Shown: positions 30,767 to 42,656, counted from the stretch's first letter. The stretch: 64,000 nucleotides of DNA from Rhodococcus sp. (in: high G+C Gram-positive bacteria) (GCF_023264675.1 NZ_JAHFVG010000009.1:104087-168086); one strand, 5' to 3'. Numbers and translations: made by a program. Notes: generated by a model not told the origin, from the letters alone.

Positions 30767-32065
30767 GTGCCATTGACTCCGGTGCTGAGCAGCTACTGGG
30801 ACGATCCCGAATCCTGGACGCTCGAAACCTACGAACGTCACGACGGTTACGACGGCCTGCGGCGTGCGGTCGAGATGCGGCCCGACGATGTCATAGCTCT
30901 GGTCAAAGACGCGGGTCTTCGCGGCCGCGGTGGTGCAGGATTTCCGACGGGAATGAAGTGGAGCTTCATTCCGCAAGACGACGGCAAGCCACATTATCTG
31001 GTGGTCAATGCCGACGAGTCCGAACCTGGTACCTGCAAGGACATGCCACTTCTGCTGGCCACCCCGCAGGTGCTACTCGAAGGAATCGTTATCGCGGCGT
31101 ACGCAATTCGGGCACACCGCGCGTACATCTACCTCCGCGGAGAGGTTGTTCCGGTCTTGAGGCGGGTACAGGCTGCGGTCGCCGAGGCCTACGCTGCCGG
31201 TTACCTCGGCTCGAACATCTGCGGAAGCGGCTTCGACCTGGACGTCGTCGTGCATGCAGGAGCAGGGGCCTACATCTGTGGTGAGGAGACCGCCCAACTC
31301 GATTCTCTCGAAGGGAGACGAGGGCAACCTCGCCTGCGCCCACCCTTCCCCGCGGTGGCCGGACTGTATGCGTGCCCGACGGTGGTCAACAACGTCGAGT
31401 CGATCGCGAGCGTCCCGGCCATCCTCCGCAACGGCGTCGACTGGTTCCGCTCGATGGGCAGCGAGAAGTCCCCAGGATTCACGCTGTATTCGCTGTCCGG
31501 GCACGTCACCACCCCTGGTCAGTACGAAGCTCCGCTTGGGATCACGCTGCGTGAACTTCTCGGGTACGCAGGCGGCGTCCGATCGGGTCATACGCTGAAG
31601 TTTTGGACGCCGGGAGGTTCGTCGACGCCGATCTTCACCGACGAACACCTCGACGTGCCGCTGGACTACGAGGGCGTCGGCGCTGCGGGCTCGATGCTCG
31701 GCACCAAAGCACTGCAGATATTCGATGACACGACGTGCATCGTCCGCGCGGTACGGCGTTGGACCGAGTTCTACGCCCATGAGTCGTGCGGCAAGTGCAC
31801 ACCGTGCCGCGAAGGCACGTACTGGCTGGTCCAGATATACGAGCGCCTCGAGACCGGCCGCGGCACCGAGGAAGATCTCGATACGCTCCTGGATGTCGCG
31901 GACAGCATTCTCGGCAAGAGCTTCTGCGCACTCGGCGACGGTGCGGTCAGCCCGATCACGTCGTCGCTGAAACACTTTCGAGACGAGTACGTCGCACATC
32001 TCGGAGCGCCGTGCCCGTTCGACCCACATCGTTCCACCTTGATGGCGGGAGAACTCACCTCATGA
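30767..32065 (+). CDS. nuoF: NADH-quinone oxidoreductase subunit F
   Basis: 51-kDa-type NADH dehydrogenase subunit with FMN and a [4Fe-4S] cluster (N3). The NADH-binding [19 protein letters not shown]-binding [19 protein letters not shown] and the cluster motif [13 protein letters not shown], plus Cys in [10 protein letters not shown], are all present. Length 432 is normal. GTG 30767 one base after the nuoE stop is the start; ends with an ATGA overlap to nuoG. Confidence 0.96.
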   Translation: MPLTPVLSSYWDDPESWTLETYERHDGYDGLRRAVEMRPDDVIALVKDAGLRGRGGAGFPTGMKWSFIPQDDGKPHYLVVNADESEPGTCKDMPLLLATPQVLLEGIVIAAYAIRAHRAYIYLRGEVVPVLRRVQAAVAEAYAAGYLGSNICGSGFDLDVVVHAGAGAYICGEETAQLDSLEGRRGQPRLRPPFPAVAGLYACPTVVNNVESIASVPAILRNGVDWFRSMGSEKSPGFTLYSLSGHVTTPGQYEAPLGITLRELLGYAGGVRSGHTLKFWTPGGSSTPIFTDEHLDVPLDYEGVGAAGSMLGTKALQIFDDTTCIVRAVRRWTEFYAHESCGKCTPCREGTYWLVQIYERLETGRGTEEDLDTLLDVADSILGKSFCALGDGAVSPITSSLKHFRDEYVAHLGAPCPFDPHRSTLMAGELTS

Positions 32066-34422
32066 GCGTCGAAGTCGAGACAGTGACCGTCACCATCGAT
32101 GGTGTCGAAGTCCGGATACCGCCCGGCACTCTGGTGATCAGAGCGGCCGAGATGAACGGTATTCAGATACCGAGGTTCTGCGATCACCCACTGCTCGACC
32201 CCGTCGGCGCGTGTCGCCAATGCTTGGTCGAGGTCGAGGGACAGCGCAAGCCCCTGGCGTCGTGCACGACGGCGGTGACCGACGGAATGGTGATTCACAC
32301 CCAGCTCAGTTCCCCCGCGGCGGCGAAAGCCCAGACGGGAGTGATGGAGCTGCTGCTCATCAATCATCCGCTGGACTGCCCGATCTGCGACAAGGGCGGC
32401 GAATGCCCGCTTCAGAATCAGGCAATGTCCTCCGGGCGATCGGAATCGCGATTCACCGACGTCAAACGGACGTATCCCAAGCCGATACCGCTGTCCTCGG
32501 AAGTTCTTCTCGATCGTGAGCGCTGTGTGTTGTGCGCCCGGTGCACTCGGTTCTCCCAACAGATTGCCGGTGACCCGTTCATCGAACTCGTCGAGCGCGG
32601 CGCACTGCAGCAGGTCGGGATCTACGAGAACGAACCGTTCGAGTCCTACTTCTCGGGTAACACGGTCCAGGTGTGCCCGGTCGGTGCGCTCACCGGAGCC
32701 GCATACCGTTTCCGCGCCCGCCCGTACGATCTGGTCTCGACACCGAGTGCGTGCGAGCATTGCGCCAGCGGATGTGCGCAGCGGACCGATCATCGCCGCG
32801 GTAAAGTGCTGCGCCGCTTGGCCGGTGACGATCCTGCGGTCAACGAGGAGTGGAACTGTGACAAGGGCCGCTGGGCGTTCGCGTACGCCACGGAACGCGA
32901 TCGGCTCACCACGCCGTTGGTACGCGGCTCCGATGGAGTGCTCGCTCCGGCGTCGTGGTCCGAAGCGATGGCCGTCGCCGCTGCGGGACTGTCCGGCGCC
33001 GGGAGCGATGTCGGCGTGTTGGTCGGTGGGCGCTCGACGCTGGAAGATGCGTACGCGTACACCAAGTTCGCTCGAGTCACTCTCGGCACCAACAACATCG
33101 ACTTCCGCGCACGAGCTCACAGTGCCGAGGAGGCCGAATTCCTGGCGGCCGAGGTGGCCGGACGCGAGATGGATGTCACCTACCAACGTCTCGAGAAGGC
33201 GCCGGTGGTGCTCCTCGTCGGATTCGAACCCGAAGAGGAGTCCCCCATTGTCTTCTTGCGCCTGCGCAAAGCAGTGCGTACTTCGGGTCAGCGGGTCCGT
33301 GCGATCGCACCGTTCGCCTCGCCGGGCGTCACCAAGCTCGATGCCGATCTGATTCGGTGCGTGCCGAACGGCGAAGCCGCAATTCTCGACGAGATGGACA
33401 ACCTCGGTCCCGGCGCGATCGTTCTCGTCGGTGAACGGCTCGCCGAAACTCCCGGCGGACTGTCCGCGGTAGCACGATTCGCTGCCAGGACCGATGCCTC
33501 GGTTGCCTGGATTCCGCGGCGCGCGGGTGACCGCGGCGCGGTGGACATGGGCGTTCTGCCGAACGTGCTTCCGGGCGGCCGTCCGGTACACGACCGATCA
33601 GCTCGCCGCGACCTGGCCGAATACTGGGCAGCGCCGAACCTTCCCGTCGACGCGGGACGAGACACATCGGGCATCCTCGACGCGGCCCGCACCGGCTCGG
33701 CCCTGGTGGTGGGCGGTGTCGACCTCGTCGATCTACCCGATCCTGCCGGTGCCGCTGCCGCCCTGGAGCGCGCATCGTTCGTCGTCAGCCTCGAAATCAG
33801 ACAGAGCACGGTCACCGATCTCGCCGACGTGGTGTTCCCCGTTGCTCCCGTCACCGAGAAATCAGGCACGTTCGTGGATTGGGAGGGTCGCCCCCGATCG
33901 TTCGACACGGCGATGCCCAGTGCACGGTCCCTCTCCGACGGCCGCGTCCTGCACGCGCTCGCCGCCGAGATCGGGTCGCCGATCGACTTACCGGACGTCG
34001 AGGCAACGCGCGGGGAGATATTCGCGCTGCCGACGTGGTCGGGTGGACGGGTGCAGCCACCATCGGTGTCTGCACGTGGTACTGCATCACCCTCGGCGGG
34101 CGAAGCCGTGCTCGCGACGTGGCGCATGCTGCTGGATTCGGGACGGATGCAGGACGGTGAACCGCACCTCGCGGGAACTGCCCGCACGCCGGTGGTTCGG
34201 TTGTCGTCGTCGACGGCCGAAGAAATCGGCGCGAGCGACGGTGATCGGGTGACGGTCGGTTCGGCCACCGGGACCGTCACACTGCCCCTGGCCGTCACCG
34301 ATCTGCCGGACCGTGTGGTGTGGCTCCCGCTTCGCTCACCCGGATCGGAAGTGAACGTGGCCCTCGGTGTGGGAAGCGGCGCCGTCGTCCGCATCTCCAC
34401 GGCAGAGGGACTGCCGTCATGA
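32062..34422 (+). CDS. nuoG: NADH-quinone oxidoreductase subunit G
   Basis: 75-kDa-type subunit carrying several Fe-S clusters. Order: N-terminal [2Fe-2S] ferredoxin ([20 protein letters not shown]), HxCxxCxxxGxC region ([18 protein letters not shown]), two-cluster region ([11 protein letters not shown] and [10 protein letters not shown]), then a further four-Cys cluster (CEHCASGC, Cys about 27 residues later) and a molybdopterin-oxidoreductase-like C-terminal domain that has lost its cofactor. 786 residues. The extra cluster is of the N7 type found in part of the bacteria. Confidence 0.95.
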   Translation: MSVEVETVTVTIDGVEVRIPPGTLVIRAAEMNGIQIPRFCDHPLLDPVGACRQCLVEVEGQRKPLASCTTAVTDGMVIHTQLSSPAAAKAQTGVMELLLINHPLDCPICDKGGECPLQNQAMSSGRSESRFTDVKRTYPKPIPLSSEVLLDRERCVLCARCTRFSQQIAGDPFIELVERGALQQVGIYENEPFESYFSGNTVQVCPVGALTGAAYRFRARPYDLVSTPSACEHCASGCAQRTDHRRGKVLRRLAGDDPAVNEEWNCDKGRWAFAYATERDRLTTPLVRGSDGVLAPASWSEAMAVAAAGLSGAGSDVGVLVGGRSTLEDAYAYTKFARVTLGTNNIDFRARAHSAEEAEFLAAEVAGREMDVTYQRLEKAPVVLLVGFEPEEESPIVFLRLRKAVRTSGQRVRAIAPFASPGVTKLDADLIRCVPNGEAAILDEMDNLGPGAIVLVGERLAETPGGLSAVARFAARTDASVAWIPRRAGDRGAVDMGVLPNVLPGGRPVHDRSARRDLAEYWAAPNLPVDAGRDTSGILDAARTGSALVVGGVDLVDLPDPAGAAAALERASFVVSLEIRQSTVTDLADVVFPVAPVTEKSGTFVDWEGRPRSFDTAMPSARSLSDGRVLHALAAEIGSPIDLPDVEATRGEIFALPTWSGGRVQPPSVSARGTASPSAGEAVLATWRMLLDSGRMQDGEPHLAGTARTPVVRLSSSTAEEIGASDGDRVTVGSATGTVTLPLAVTDLPDRVVWLPLRSPGSEVNVALGVGSGAVVRISTAEGLPS

Positions 34423-35759
34423 TCGCCGGGTTCGGAACCGATCCGTGGTGGCTGGTGATCGCCAAAGCCGTCGCCATCTTCGTCTTCCTCGTTCTGACGC
34501 CTCTCATCGCAATACTCGCCGAGCGCAAGGTGATGGCACGCATGCAGATGCGTGTCGGCCCCAACCGCGTCGGCCCGGGCGGAATGTTGCAGAGCCTCGC
34601 CGACGGCATCAAGTTGGCTCTCAAGGAGGGGATCGTTCCGAAAGGCGTCGACAAGCCGATCTATCTCCTGGCGCCGGTGATCGCTGCGGTGCCTGCTTTC
34701 ATGGCGTTCGCCGTTGTTCCATTCGGTCCGGAAGTCTCCGTCTTCGGTACCCGAACACCGTTGCAGTTGACCGATTTCCCGGTGGGTGTGCTGTACATCC
34801 TGGCTGTCACCTCGGTCGGGGTCTACGGAATCGTCCTCGCCGGTTGGGCCTCCGGTTCGACGTACCCGCTCCTGGGTGGATTGCGTTCGACCGCACAGGT
34901 GATCTCGTACGAGATTGCAATGGGCCTGTCCTTCACCGCGGTGTTTCTGTATGCCGGAACCATGTCGACATCGGGAATCGTTGCCGCACAGTCGAACACC
35001 TGGTACATCTTCCTCCTGTTCCCGTCTTTCTTGATCTATGTCACCTCGATGGTCGGAGAAACCAACCGGGCGCCCTTCGACCTCCCCGAAGCGGAAGGCG
35101 AATTGGTCGGTGGCTTTCACACCGAATACTCGTCGCTCAATTTCGCGATGTTCATGCTTGCCGAGTACGTCAACATGGTCACGGTGTCGGCCTTGGCCAC
35201 GACACTGTTCCTCGGTGGATGGCACGCGCCGTTCCCGATCAGCCTGTGGGACGGCGCCAACTCCGGTTGGTGGCCGGTACTGTGGTTCACCCTCAAGGTG
35301 TGGGGATTCTTGTTCGTCTTCATCTGGTTGCGCGCAACGCTCCCCCGTCTTCGATACGACCAGTTCATGAATCTGGGGTGGAAAGTTCTCATCCCGATCT
35401 CACTGGTGTGGATAGTGTTGGTCGCGACTGTTCGGGCGCTTCGTCTCGAGGGCTATGGGTCGTTCGCCAACGCACTCGTCGTGGCCAGTGTCGTTGTGGC
35501 GGTGCTCCTCGCGGTGTTCCTGTGGCGCCGAAGCCGACGAGAGCCCGAGTCCGCCGCCGCACCGCCGAGCAGTCGTGGCGCGGTCGATCTCCGATCTCTC
35601 GAGAACCCGCCTTCCGGGCCAATGCCTTCCGATCCCCCGCCTTTCGATCCCCCGCCTTTCGATCCCATGGCCGGTGGCTTTCCGGTCCCGCCACTGCCCG
35701 GCCAGGTTTTGCCGGGAAAGACCCCTCCGACAACGGTGAAGGAGCGCAGCGATGCCTGA
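34419..35759 (+). CDS. nuoH: NADH-quinone oxidoreductase subunit H
   Basis: Membrane subunit linking the quinone pocket to the proton pumps. Family motifs: [40 protein letters not shown] and [15 protein letters not shown]. 446 residues, about eight helices, then a ~90-residue Pro-rich cytoplasmic tail with PPFDP repeats that is longer than in E. coli. ATG overlaps the nuoG stop; the stop lies eight bases inside nuoI. Confidence 0.95.
   Translation: MIAGFGTDPWWLVIAKAVAIFVFLVLTPLIAILAERKVMARMQMRVGPNRVGPGGMLQSLADGIKLALKEGIVPKGVDKPIYLLAPVIAAVPAFMAFAVVPFGPEVSVFGTRTPLQLTDFPVGVLYILAVTSVGVYGIVLAGWASGSTYPLLGGLRSTAQVISYEIAMGLSFTAVFLYAGTMSTSGIVAAQSNTWYIFLLFPSFLIYVTSMVGETNRAPFDLPEAEGELVGGFHTEYSSLNFAMFMLAEYVNMVTVSALATTLFLGGWHAPFPISLWDGANSGWWPVLWFTLKVWGFLFVFIWLRATLPRLRYDQFMNLGWKVLIPISLVWIVLVATVRALRLEGYGSFANALVVASVVVAVLLAVFLWRRSRREPESAAAPPSSRGAVDLRSLENPPSGPMPSDPPPFDPPPFDPMAGGFPVPPLPGQVLPGKTPPTTVKERSDA
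35631..35660 (+). repeat. Tandem 15-bp repeat in the nuoH tail
   Basis: Two perfect 15-bp copies of GATCCCCCGCCTTTC, encoding repeated DPPPF units in the Pro-rich C-terminal tail of NuoH. Confidence 0.8.
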
Positions 35760-36255
35760 ATTTCTCGGCCCGATAGCAGGGTTCGGTGTCACGTTCGCGA
35801 CGATGTTCAAGAAGCCGGTGACCGAGTTCTACCCCGAGAACAAGGTTCCGACCGCCCCGCGGTACCACGGTCGGCATCAGCTCAATCGATATGCGGACGG
35901 GCTGGAGAAGTGCATCGGCTGCGAACTCTGCGCGTGGGCGTGTCCGGCGGACGCCATCTATGTCGAGGGCGCCGACAACACCGAAGAGGAACGATTCTCG
36001 CCGGGTGAGCGGTACGGCCAGGTGTATCAGATCAATTACCTCCGATGCATCGGCTGCGGGTTGTGCATCGAAGCGTGCCCGACGCGCGCCTTGACGATGA
36101 CGAACGAGTACGAGCTCGCCGACGACAACCGTGCCGATCTGATCTACGAGAAGGACAGGCTGCTCGCGCCGATGGAGCCGGGTATGGAGCCTGCGCCACA
36201 TCCGATGGCAGAGAACACTACTGCGGCGGACTACTACCTAGGATCGGTGCAGTGA
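35752..36255 (+). CDS. nuoI: NADH-quinone oxidoreductase subunit I
   Basis: 8Fe ferredoxin-type subunit with clusters N6a and N6b. Both motifs are intact: [12 protein letters not shown] and [12 protein letters not shown]. 167 residues, with an N-terminal amphipathic part ([19 protein letters not shown]) that anchors it to the membrane arm. Its stop codon overlaps the expected GTG start of nuoJ (GTGA at 36252-36255). Confidence 0.96.
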   Translation: MPEFLGPIAGFGVTFATMFKKPVTEFYPENKVPTAPRYHGRHQLNRYADGLEKCIGCELCAWACPADAIYVEGADNTEEERFSPGERYGQVYQINYLRCIGCGLCIEACPTRALTMTNEYELADDNRADLIYEKDRLLAPMEPGMEPAPHPMAENTTAADYYLGSVQ

Positions 36256-36971
36256 CCACGTCCACCGCCTAGGCCGTCCAATTCTGGCTTCTCGGTGGAC
36301 TGTCGGTCATCGGCGCGATCGCGATGGTGTGCGCGACGAAGGCCGTGTATTCGGCGTTGTTTCTTGCCGTCACGATGATCATCCTCGCTGTCTTCTACAT
36401 CGCGCAGGGCGCGGTCTTCCTCGGGGTCGTGCAGGTGGTGGTGTACACGGGTGCGGTCATGATGCTGTTCTTGTTCGTGCTGATGCTGGTCGGGGTCGAC
36501 TCGGCAGATTCACTCACCGAGACGCTCGCCGGGCAGCGCCCTGCGGCGGTGATTGCCGGGGTCGGATTCGGCCTGGTCGTGATCGGTGCGATCGGCAACG
36601 CTTCCGTCGAGTCCGGCCGACCGGAGTTCGTCGGACTCGACGCGGCCAACGCGAACGGAAACGTCGAGGGGCTCGCCGAACTCATCTTCATTCGCTACCT
36701 GTGGGCTTTCGAGTTGACCGGGGCACTGCTGATCATTGCGACGATCGGGGCGATGGTGCTGGCTCACCGCGAACGCTTCGAGGAACGCAAGGGCCAACGC
36801 GCACTGTCCGAGCAGCGCTTCCGAGACGGCACACAGGTGACTCCGATGCCGAGCCCCGGCGTGTATGCCAGGCACAACGCTGTCGACTGGCCTGCGAGGC
36901 TCCCCGACGGTTCGCCGTCGGAGCTCTCGGTCAATCCCATGCACCGTGGCCACCGGGACGGGCAGTCATGA
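36252..36971 (+). pseudogene. nuoJ: NADH-quinone oxidoreductase subunit J with in-frame TAG at codon 7
   Basis: The expected NuoJ frame begins with GTG at 36252, coupled to nuoI (GTGA). It reads V-T-T-S-T-A, then TAG at 36270-36272, then continues in the same frame as [18 protein letters not shown], the normal first helix. A GAG-to-TAG change is the simplest cause. The first usable start after the stop is ATG 36324 (or GTG 36327), giving 215 residues that lack most of helix one. No good ribosome-binding site precedes it. The rest is intact: [21 protein letters not shown] and the later helices. Outcomes: nonsense mutation with reinitiation, stop readthrough, or a sequence error. Confidence 0.8.
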
Positions 36972-37267
36972 ATCCCGAGAACTATCTGTATCTGTCGGTG
37001 TTGCTCTTTTCGATCGGAGCGTGCGGAGTCCTGTTGCGACGCAACGCGATCGTGGTGTTCATGTGTATCGAGCTGATGCTCAATGCGGCCAATCTGGCTT
37101 TTGTGACGTTCGCCAGGATGCACGGGAATCTCGACGGCCAGGTATTCGCGTTCTTCACGATGGTGGTTGCCGCCGCCGAAGTAGTTGTGGGGCTGGCGAT
37201 CATCATGACGATCTTCCGTACCCGCCGTTCGGCTTCGGTCGACGACGCCAACTTGCTGAAGAACTGA
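36968..37267 (+). CDS. nuoK: NADH-quinone oxidoreductase subunit K
   Basis: Three-helix membrane subunit, 99 residues. Conserved proton-channel glutamates are seen in [14 protein letters not shown] and [17 protein letters not shown] overlaps the nuoJ stop (ATGA), so its translation normally depends on nuoJ being read to its end; this matters given the nuoJ interruption. Confidence 0.95.
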   Translation: MNPENYLYLSVLLFSIGACGVLLRRNAIVVFMCIELMLNAANLAFVTFARMHGNLDGQVFAFFTMVVAAAEVVVGLAIIMTIFRTRRSASVDDANLLKN

Positions 37268-37268
37268 C

Positions 37269-39149
37269 ATGGACGCACTCTGGATTCTCCCCGTGCTGCC
37301 ACTTCTCGGCGCCGTCGTGCTGCTGCTTTCCGGCAGGAGGAGCGATCGTTGGGGTCATCTGTTCGGCACGGCGATGGCTGCCGGGTCCTTTGCTTTCGCG
37401 GCGGTGTTGTTCATCGGAATGCTGGGCCGATCGGTCGAGGAGCGGGCGGTGTCGGAGACACTGTTCAGCTGGGTTCCGGTTGCGGATCTGCAGGTGGACT
37501 TCGGATTCGAAATCGATCAGTTGTCGATGTGCTTCGTCCTGTTGATCACCGGCGTCGGAACCCTGATTCACATCTACGCCGTCGGATACATGGCCGAAGA
37601 CCCGGACCGACGAAAGTTCTTCGCGTACCTCAACCTGTTTCTCGCGGCGATGCTCGTGCTGGTGACGGCAGACAACTTCCTCGGACTGTATGTCGGGTGG
37701 GAAGGAGTTGGGCTCGCCTCGTACCTGCTCATCGGATTCTGGCAATACAAGCCGTCTGCCGCATCCGCAGCGAGAAAGGCGTTCGTCGTCAATCGTGTCG
37801 GTGACATCGGGCTGATGGTGGCGCTGATGATCATGTTCTCCTCCTTCGGAAGCGTTTCGTTCGCTGATGTTTTCGGCGGTGCCGAGACCGCGAGTAGCGG
37901 CACTCTCACCGCGCTGGGCTTCGTGCTGTTGCTCGCTGCCTGCGGAAAGTCGGCCCAGGTTCCGTTGCAGTCGTGGCTGGGTGACGCCATGGAAGGTCCG
38001 ACTCCCGTGTCCGCGTTGATTCACGCGGCGACGATGGTGACGGCGGGGGTCTACCTGATCATCCGATCGGGGCCGATTTTCGAGGCTGCTCCGGCGGCGC
38101 AAACGGCCGTGGTGGTCGTCGGCGCGCTCACGCTCCTGTTCGGAGCTGTCATCGGGTGCGCGAAGGACGACATCAAGAAGGCGCTCGCAGCGTCGACGAT
38201 GAGCCAGATCGGTTACATGGTTCTGGCCGCGGGACTCGGCCCCGCCGGCTACCCGTTCGCGATCATGCTGCTCCTCGCGCACGGCTTCTTCAAAGCCGGT
38301 CTCTTCCTCGGAGCAGGCTCGGTGATGCACGGAATGAACGACGAAGTCGACATGCGTAAGTACGGTGCACTCCGAAAGGCGATGCCGATCACCTTCGTCA
38401 CGTTCGGGCTCGGGTATCTCGCGATCATAGGTGTCCCACCGTTTTCCGGCTTCTTCGCGAAGGACAAGATCATCGAGGTCGCGCTCGGGTCGGGCGGCCT
38501 ACAGGGTGTGATTCTCGGCGTCGTGACCCTGGTTGGGGCCGGGCTCACCGCGTTCTACATGACGCGAGTGATGCTCATGACGTTCTTCGGCACAGCGAGA
38601 TGGGAGCCCGACGTGCACCCGCACGAATCACCGTCCATCATGACCGCGCCCATGGTCGTGCTCGCCGTCGGATCGGTGGCGGCCGGTGCACTGTTCACCG
38701 TGGGAGGGTCGTTGACGCACTGGTTGGAGCCTGTCGTAGGAGAGGCAGAGGAGGCACACGCGATTCCAGCATGGGTCGTCACGGTCCTTGCGCTTGCCGT
38801 CGTCGTGGCCGGCGTTGCGCTCGCCTACCGAAGGTACGGCACGGCGACGATCCCCACGGTCGCGCCGGTTCCGGTGTCGGCTCTCACCACCGCTGCCCGA
38901 CGCGATCTCTACGGCGATGCCGTCAACGAGGCAGTGCTGATGCGGCCCGGGATACGCCTCACCGAGGCAGCGGAACGCTTCGACGACACAGCCGTCGCCG
39001 GTGCGACACGAGCGGTTGCGGGTGGAGTTGCGCTCTTGTCCACTCGGATCCGAAGCGTTCAGACCGGGTACGTGCGTTCCTACGCGTTGACCATGCTCGC
39101 CGGTACAGCGGTTCTCGTTGCGATGATGGTGGCGGTGATGGTGTGGTGA
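37269..39149 (+). CDS. nuoL: NADH-quinone oxidoreductase subunit L
   Basis: Large antiporter-like proton-pumping subunit, 626 residues, about 16 helices. Motifs: [39 protein letters not shown] with the ion-channel Lys/His region, and the long lateral helix region toward the C-terminus. It starts one base after nuoK and ends with a GTGA overlap with nuoM. Confidence 0.95.
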   Translation: MDALWILPVLPLLGAVVLLLSGRRSDRWGHLFGTAMAAGSFAFAAVLFIGMLGRSVEERAVSETLFSWVPVADLQVDFGFEIDQLSMCFVLLITGVGTLIHIYAVGYMAEDPDRRKFFAYLNLFLAAMLVLVTADNFLGLYVGWEGVGLASYLLIGFWQYKPSAASAARKAFVVNRVGDIGLMVALMIMFSSFGSVSFADVFGGAETASSGTLTALGFVLLLAACGKSAQVPLQSWLGDAMEGPTPVSALIHAATMVTAGVYLIIRSGPIFEAAPAAQTAVVVVGALTLLFGAVIGCAKDDIKKALAASTMSQIGYMVLAAGLGPAGYPFAIMLLLAHGFFKAGLFLGAGSVMHGMNDEVDMRKYGALRKAMPITFVTFGLGYLAIIGVPPFSGFFAKDKIIEVALGSGGLQGVILGVVTLVGAGLTAFYMTRVMLMTFFGTARWEPDVHPHESPSIMTAPMVVLAVGSVAAGALFTVGGSLTHWLEPVVGEAEEAHAIPAWVVTVLALAVVVAGVALAYRRYGTATIPTVAPVPVSALTTAARRDLYGDAVNEAVLMRPGIRLTEAAERFDDTAVAGATRAVAGGVALLSTRIRSVQTGYVRSYALTMLAGTAVLVAMMVAVMVW

Positions 39150-40675
39150 ACTCGTTCCCCTGGCTGACGACATTGTGGCTACTTCCGGCGGTCGGGGCAG
39201 CGATCGCGGTGGTGCTGCCGAGAACACGCCCGAATCTGGCGAAGTCGACGGCCCTCGTGACATCGATGGTGACCCTCGTCGTCGCCGTCGTGCTCGTAGT
39301 CCGGTTCGAGCCCGGTGGCGATTCGTTTCAGTTCGTCGAGTCCCACTGGTGGATAGAGTCGTTCGGGGCGAAGTACGAGCTCGGCGTCGACGGCATCGCG
39401 CTCGTACTCGTCCTGCTCACTGCCGTGTTGCTTCCGCTACTGCTCATTGCCGGCTGGAACGACCACCGCCTCGGCAAGTCCGCGCACGTCTACGTCTCGT
39501 CGATGCTGCTGGTCGAGTCGATGGTCCTGATGTCCTTCTGTGCCTTGGACGTCCTGCTGTTCTATGTGTTCTTCGAGGCAATGCTCATCCCCATGTACTT
39601 CCTCATCGGCGGGTTCGGGGGTCCCGGACGTGCCGCGGCGGCGGTGAAGTTCCTGCTGTACAACCTTGTCGGCGGCCTCCTCATGCTTGCCGCGGTGATC
39701 GGCCTCTACGTGGTGACGGCACAGTCCGACGTATTCGCCTCCGGCACCTTCGGTTTCCGCGAGATTGCAGCCGCGGCCGCAGCAGGCGACCTCGGAGCGA
39801 GCCCCGGCGTACTCAACGCGCTGTTCCTGGGGTTCATGTTCGCGTTCGCCGTGAAAGCACCCCTGTGGCCCTTTCATTCCTGGCTCCCGGACGCCGCCGT
39901 GGAATCGACGCCCGCTACGGCAGTGCTGATGATGGCCGTAGTGGACAAGGTCGGCACGTTCGGAATGCTTCGATATTGCCTTCACCTGTTCCCTGAATCC
40001 TCGAAGTACTTCGCACCGGTGATCATCACTCTCGCCGTCATCGGGATCGTCTACGGCGCAGTGCTGGCGATCGCCCAAACCGATGTCATGAGACTGATCG
40101 CCTACACGTCCATCTCGCACTTCGGCTTCATCATCCTCGGTATCTTCGCGATGACGAGTCAGGGACAGGCCGGCTCGACTCTGTACATGGTCAATCACGG
40201 GATCTCCACTGCTGCACTGTTTCTCGTTGCAGGTTTTCTGGTATCGCGCCGTGGCACGCGCGTCATCTCGCACTACGGCGGGGTAGAGAAGGTTGCACCC
40301 GTGCTGGCAGGCACGTTCTTGATCGCAGGCCTCGCCACGCTGTCGCTACCGGGACTCGCACCGTTCATCAGTGAATTCTTGGTGCTGATCGGAACATTCG
40401 CGAAGTACCACGTCGCCGCGGTCGTGGCATCGATTGCCTTGGTGCTGTCCGCAATTTACATTCTGTGGCTGTACCAGCGGGTGATGACTGGTCCGAGTCG
40501 CGCCGAGAACGAAGGCATGAAGGACTTGGTCCCCCGTGAATTGGTGGTGATGGCCCCACTGATCGCGCTGCTGATCGTTCTCGGCGTCTACCCGAAACCA
40601 CTTCTCGACATCGTCTCGCCCGCGGTGGACACAACGATCACTGCCGTGGAGTCGGCCGGAACCGGAGGGCAGTGA
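39146..40675 (+). CDS. nuoM: NADH-quinone oxidoreductase subunit M
   Basis: Antiporter-like proton-pumping subunit, 509 residues, about 14 helices. Seen: [19 protein letters not shown] with the conserved Glu, [19 protein letters not shown], and [15 protein letters not shown] at 39146 overlaps the nuoL stop; the stop overlaps nuoN by one base. Confidence 0.95.
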   Translation: MNSFPWLTTLWLLPAVGAAIAVVLPRTRPNLAKSTALVTSMVTLVVAVVLVVRFEPGGDSFQFVESHWWIESFGAKYELGVDGIALVLVLLTAVLLPLLLIAGWNDHRLGKSAHVYVSSMLLVESMVLMSFCALDVLLFYVFFEAMLIPMYFLIGGFGGPGRAAAAVKFLLYNLVGGLLMLAAVIGLYVVTAQSDVFASGTFGFREIAAAAAAGDLGASPGVLNALFLGFMFAFAVKAPLWPFHSWLPDAAVESTPATAVLMMAVVDKVGTFGMLRYCLHLFPESSKYFAPVIITLAVIGIVYGAVLAIAQTDVMRLIAYTSISHFGFIILGIFAMTSQGQAGSTLYMVNHGISTAALFLVAGFLVSRRGTRVISHYGGVEKVAPVLAGTFLIAGLATLSLPGLAPFISEFLVLIGTFAKYHVAAVVASIALVLSAIYILWLYQRVMTGPSRAENEGMKDLVPRELVVMAPLIALLIVLGVYPKPLLDIVSPAVDTTITAVESAGTGGQ

Positions 40676-42258
40676 TGAACGACGGAATTCTCACCCCACC
40701 GAGCATCGAATACTCGGTGTTGTCACCGATGTTGATCGTGTTCGCGGTCGCTGTCGTCGGGGTCCTGGTCGAGGCGTTCGCACCCAGCACGGTGCGCTAT
40801 CGGGCTCAGATGACGCTGGCACTCGGCGGGTCGGTGGCGGCACTCGCGTCGGTGACAGCACTGGCGTTCTCGAATGCAGGCTCGGAAGGTACCCGCGCGA
40901 TCATGGGCGCTGTGGCAATCGACAAAGCTGCACTCTTCCTGCAGGGGACGGTGGTGCTCGTTGCCATTCCCTCGCTGTTGATGGTCGGTGAACGAGCGCT
41001 GGACCGAGAGAAGGCAGATTCGTTCGCGCCCCAGGCATCGACGGTTCCCGGCAGCCTTGCCGAGCGGCAAGCCGTTGCAGCCGGATCCGCTCAGACCGAA
41101 GTGTTTCCGTTGACGATGTTCGCGCTCGGCGGGCTCATGCTGTTTCCTGCATCCAACGACCTGCTCACGATGTTCGTCGCACTGGAGGTCTTCTCGCTGC
41201 CGCTGTACCTGCTGTGCGGGTTGGCTCGCCGTCGTCGACTGCTGTCGCAGGAAGCGTCGATGAAGTACTTCCTGCTCGGCGCATTCTCCTCGGCGTTCTT
41301 CCTGTTCGGCACCGCCATGTTGTACGGATACTCGGGAACTCTCGAACTCGGAGCAATCGGTGACGCCATTGCGATCGGTGACGGCAACGACGCCCTCGCT
41401 GTTCTCGGAACCGCGTTGGTCGGCGTCGGACTTCTCTTCAAAGTCGGTGCGATTCCATTCCATTCGTGGATTCCTGACGTCTATCAGGGTGCGCCGACTC
41501 CGGTCACGGCCTTTATGGCGGCGGCAACGAAGATCGCCGCGTTCGGAGCAATGCTTCGATTGTTCTACGTCGCGCTGCCGGATCTGCGCGACGACTGGCG
41601 GCCTGCGCTGTGGGCTGTAGCAATCGTGACGATGTTGGTCGGTGCGATAGTCGCCGTCACACAGACCGACATCAAGCGGATGCTCGCGTATTCATCGATC
41701 ACCCATGCCGGATTCATTCTCACCGGATTGATCGCTCTCGACGGACAAGGGTTGTCGTCGACGTTGTTCTACCTGTTCGTGTACGGATTCAGCACCGTGT
41801 CGGCGTTCGCCATCGTCACGGTAGTACGGAACGAGAACGGTGAAGTGACCCAGATGTCGCGCTGGGCAGGCATCGGCCGAACCTCACCGACCATCGCGGT
41901 GATGTTCGCGCTGTTGCTGCTCTCGTTCGCCGGAATTCCATTGACCAGCGGCTTCATCGGCAAGTTCGCGGTGTTCTCGGCCGCGGCCGGAGACGGAGCG
42001 ATCCCACTGGTCTTCGTCGGCGTGTTGAGCAGTGCCATCGCTGCCGTGTTCTACGTACGCGTGATCGTGCTGATGTTCTTCGCCGATCCGGTCGGCGGCA
42101 CACAGGGCGATGACGACGGCGGACCTACCACCGTCGTCACTCCCAGTCTCGCGACATGGTCGGCCATCGTCCTCGGCGTCGCCACGACCATTGTCTTCGG
42201 CGTATTTCCACAGCCGTTACTCGATCTCGCGGACAGTGCAGCGGTTTTTCTGCGCTGA
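40675..42258 (+). CDS. nuoN: NADH-quinone oxidoreductase subunit N
   Basis: Third antiporter-like proton-pumping subunit, 527 residues, about 14 helices. Motifs: MFVALEVFSLPLYLLCGLAR, GAIPFHSWIPDVYQGAPTPV and AYSSITHAGFILTGL. ATG 40675 shares one base with the nuoM stop; GTG three bases earlier is an alternative. Last gene of the operon, 14 bases from the convergent usp gene. Confidence 0.95.
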   Translation: MNDGILTPPSIEYSVLSPMLIVFAVAVVGVLVEAFAPSTVRYRAQMTLALGGSVAALASVTALAFSNAGSEGTRAIMGAVAIDKAALFLQGTVVLVAIPSLLMVGERALDREKADSFAPQASTVPGSLAERQAVAAGSAQTEVFPLTMFALGGLMLFPASNDLLTMFVALEVFSLPLYLLCGLARRRRLLSQEASMKYFLLGAFSSAFFLFGTAMLYGYSGTLELGAIGDAIAIGDGNDALAVLGTALVGVGLLFKVGAIPFHSWIPDVYQGAPTPVTAFMAAATKIAAFGAMLRLFYVALPDLRDDWRPALWAVAIVTMLVGAIVAVTQTDIKRMLAYSSITHAGFILTGLIALDGQGLSSTLFYLFVYGFSTVSAFAIVTVVRNENGEVTQMSRWAGIGRTSPTIAVMFALLLLSFAGIPLTSGFIGKFAVFSAAAGDGAIPLVFVGVLSSAIAAVFYVRVIVLMFFADPVGGTQGDDDGGPTTVVTPSLATWSAIVLGVATTIVFGVFPQPLLDLADSAAVFLR

Positions 42259-42272
42259 CACCGCGGCGGGCG

Positions 42273-42629
42273 CTAGGGCGCTTTGACGGCGAGCACCGAT
42301 ACCGGCGACGTAAGCAGCAGACGCTGACTCACGCTACCGAGCAACGCTTTACCGACTCGGCTGCGCTTCCTGATACCGATCACCAAACGCGTGACATTCG
42401 GGTACTCGTCCAATTCGTCGAGCACCGCGGCAACTGGATCACGATCTTCGCGTCCTGCACGCTCGACGACGGTGACCGCGCAATCTGCAGGCAATCCCGA
42501 GACATCCAGCTTTGCGAGTGTCAGGTTCACCGCGATCAGATCGGTGTTCAACAACGCTGCTTCTTCGGCAGCGGCGGAGAGCGAATAGATGCCCTCGGGG
42601 CTGTCGGTCACTGCAACCAGAACTGACAT
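42273..42629 (-). CDS. Universal stress protein family protein
   Basis: A 118-residue single-domain UspA-like protein, slightly shorter than usual. MSVLVAVTDSPEG is the N-terminal beta strand and TRLVIGIRKRSRVGKALLGSVSQRLLL carries the shortened G-2x-G-9x-G(S) type nucleotide loop; VSVLAVKAP closes the fold. It may bind ATP; role unknown. AAAGG stands seven bases before its ATG. It lies 27 bases downstream of the sugar porter and is probably co-transcribed with it. Confidence 0.8.
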   Translation of the reverse strand: MSVLVAVTDSPEGIYSLSAAAEEAALLNTDLIAVNLTLAKLDVSGLPADCAVTVVERAGREDRDPVAAVLDELDEYPNVTRLVIGIRKRSRVGKALLGSVSQRLLLTSPVSVLAVKAP

Positions 42630-42656
42630 GTCACTACCTTTCTCTGGATCGATCGA

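Noticed and set aside
36045-36272. Separate small gene ending at 36272
   Set aside because: Its end VTTSTA-stop is simply the truncated start of the nuoJ frame preceded by out-of-frame nuoI sequence; not a real gene.
42259-42272. Terminator between nuoN and the convergent usp gene
   Set aside because: Only 14 bases separate the stops and the nearby GCGC-TAGG-GCGC stem is four base pairs, too weak to claim.
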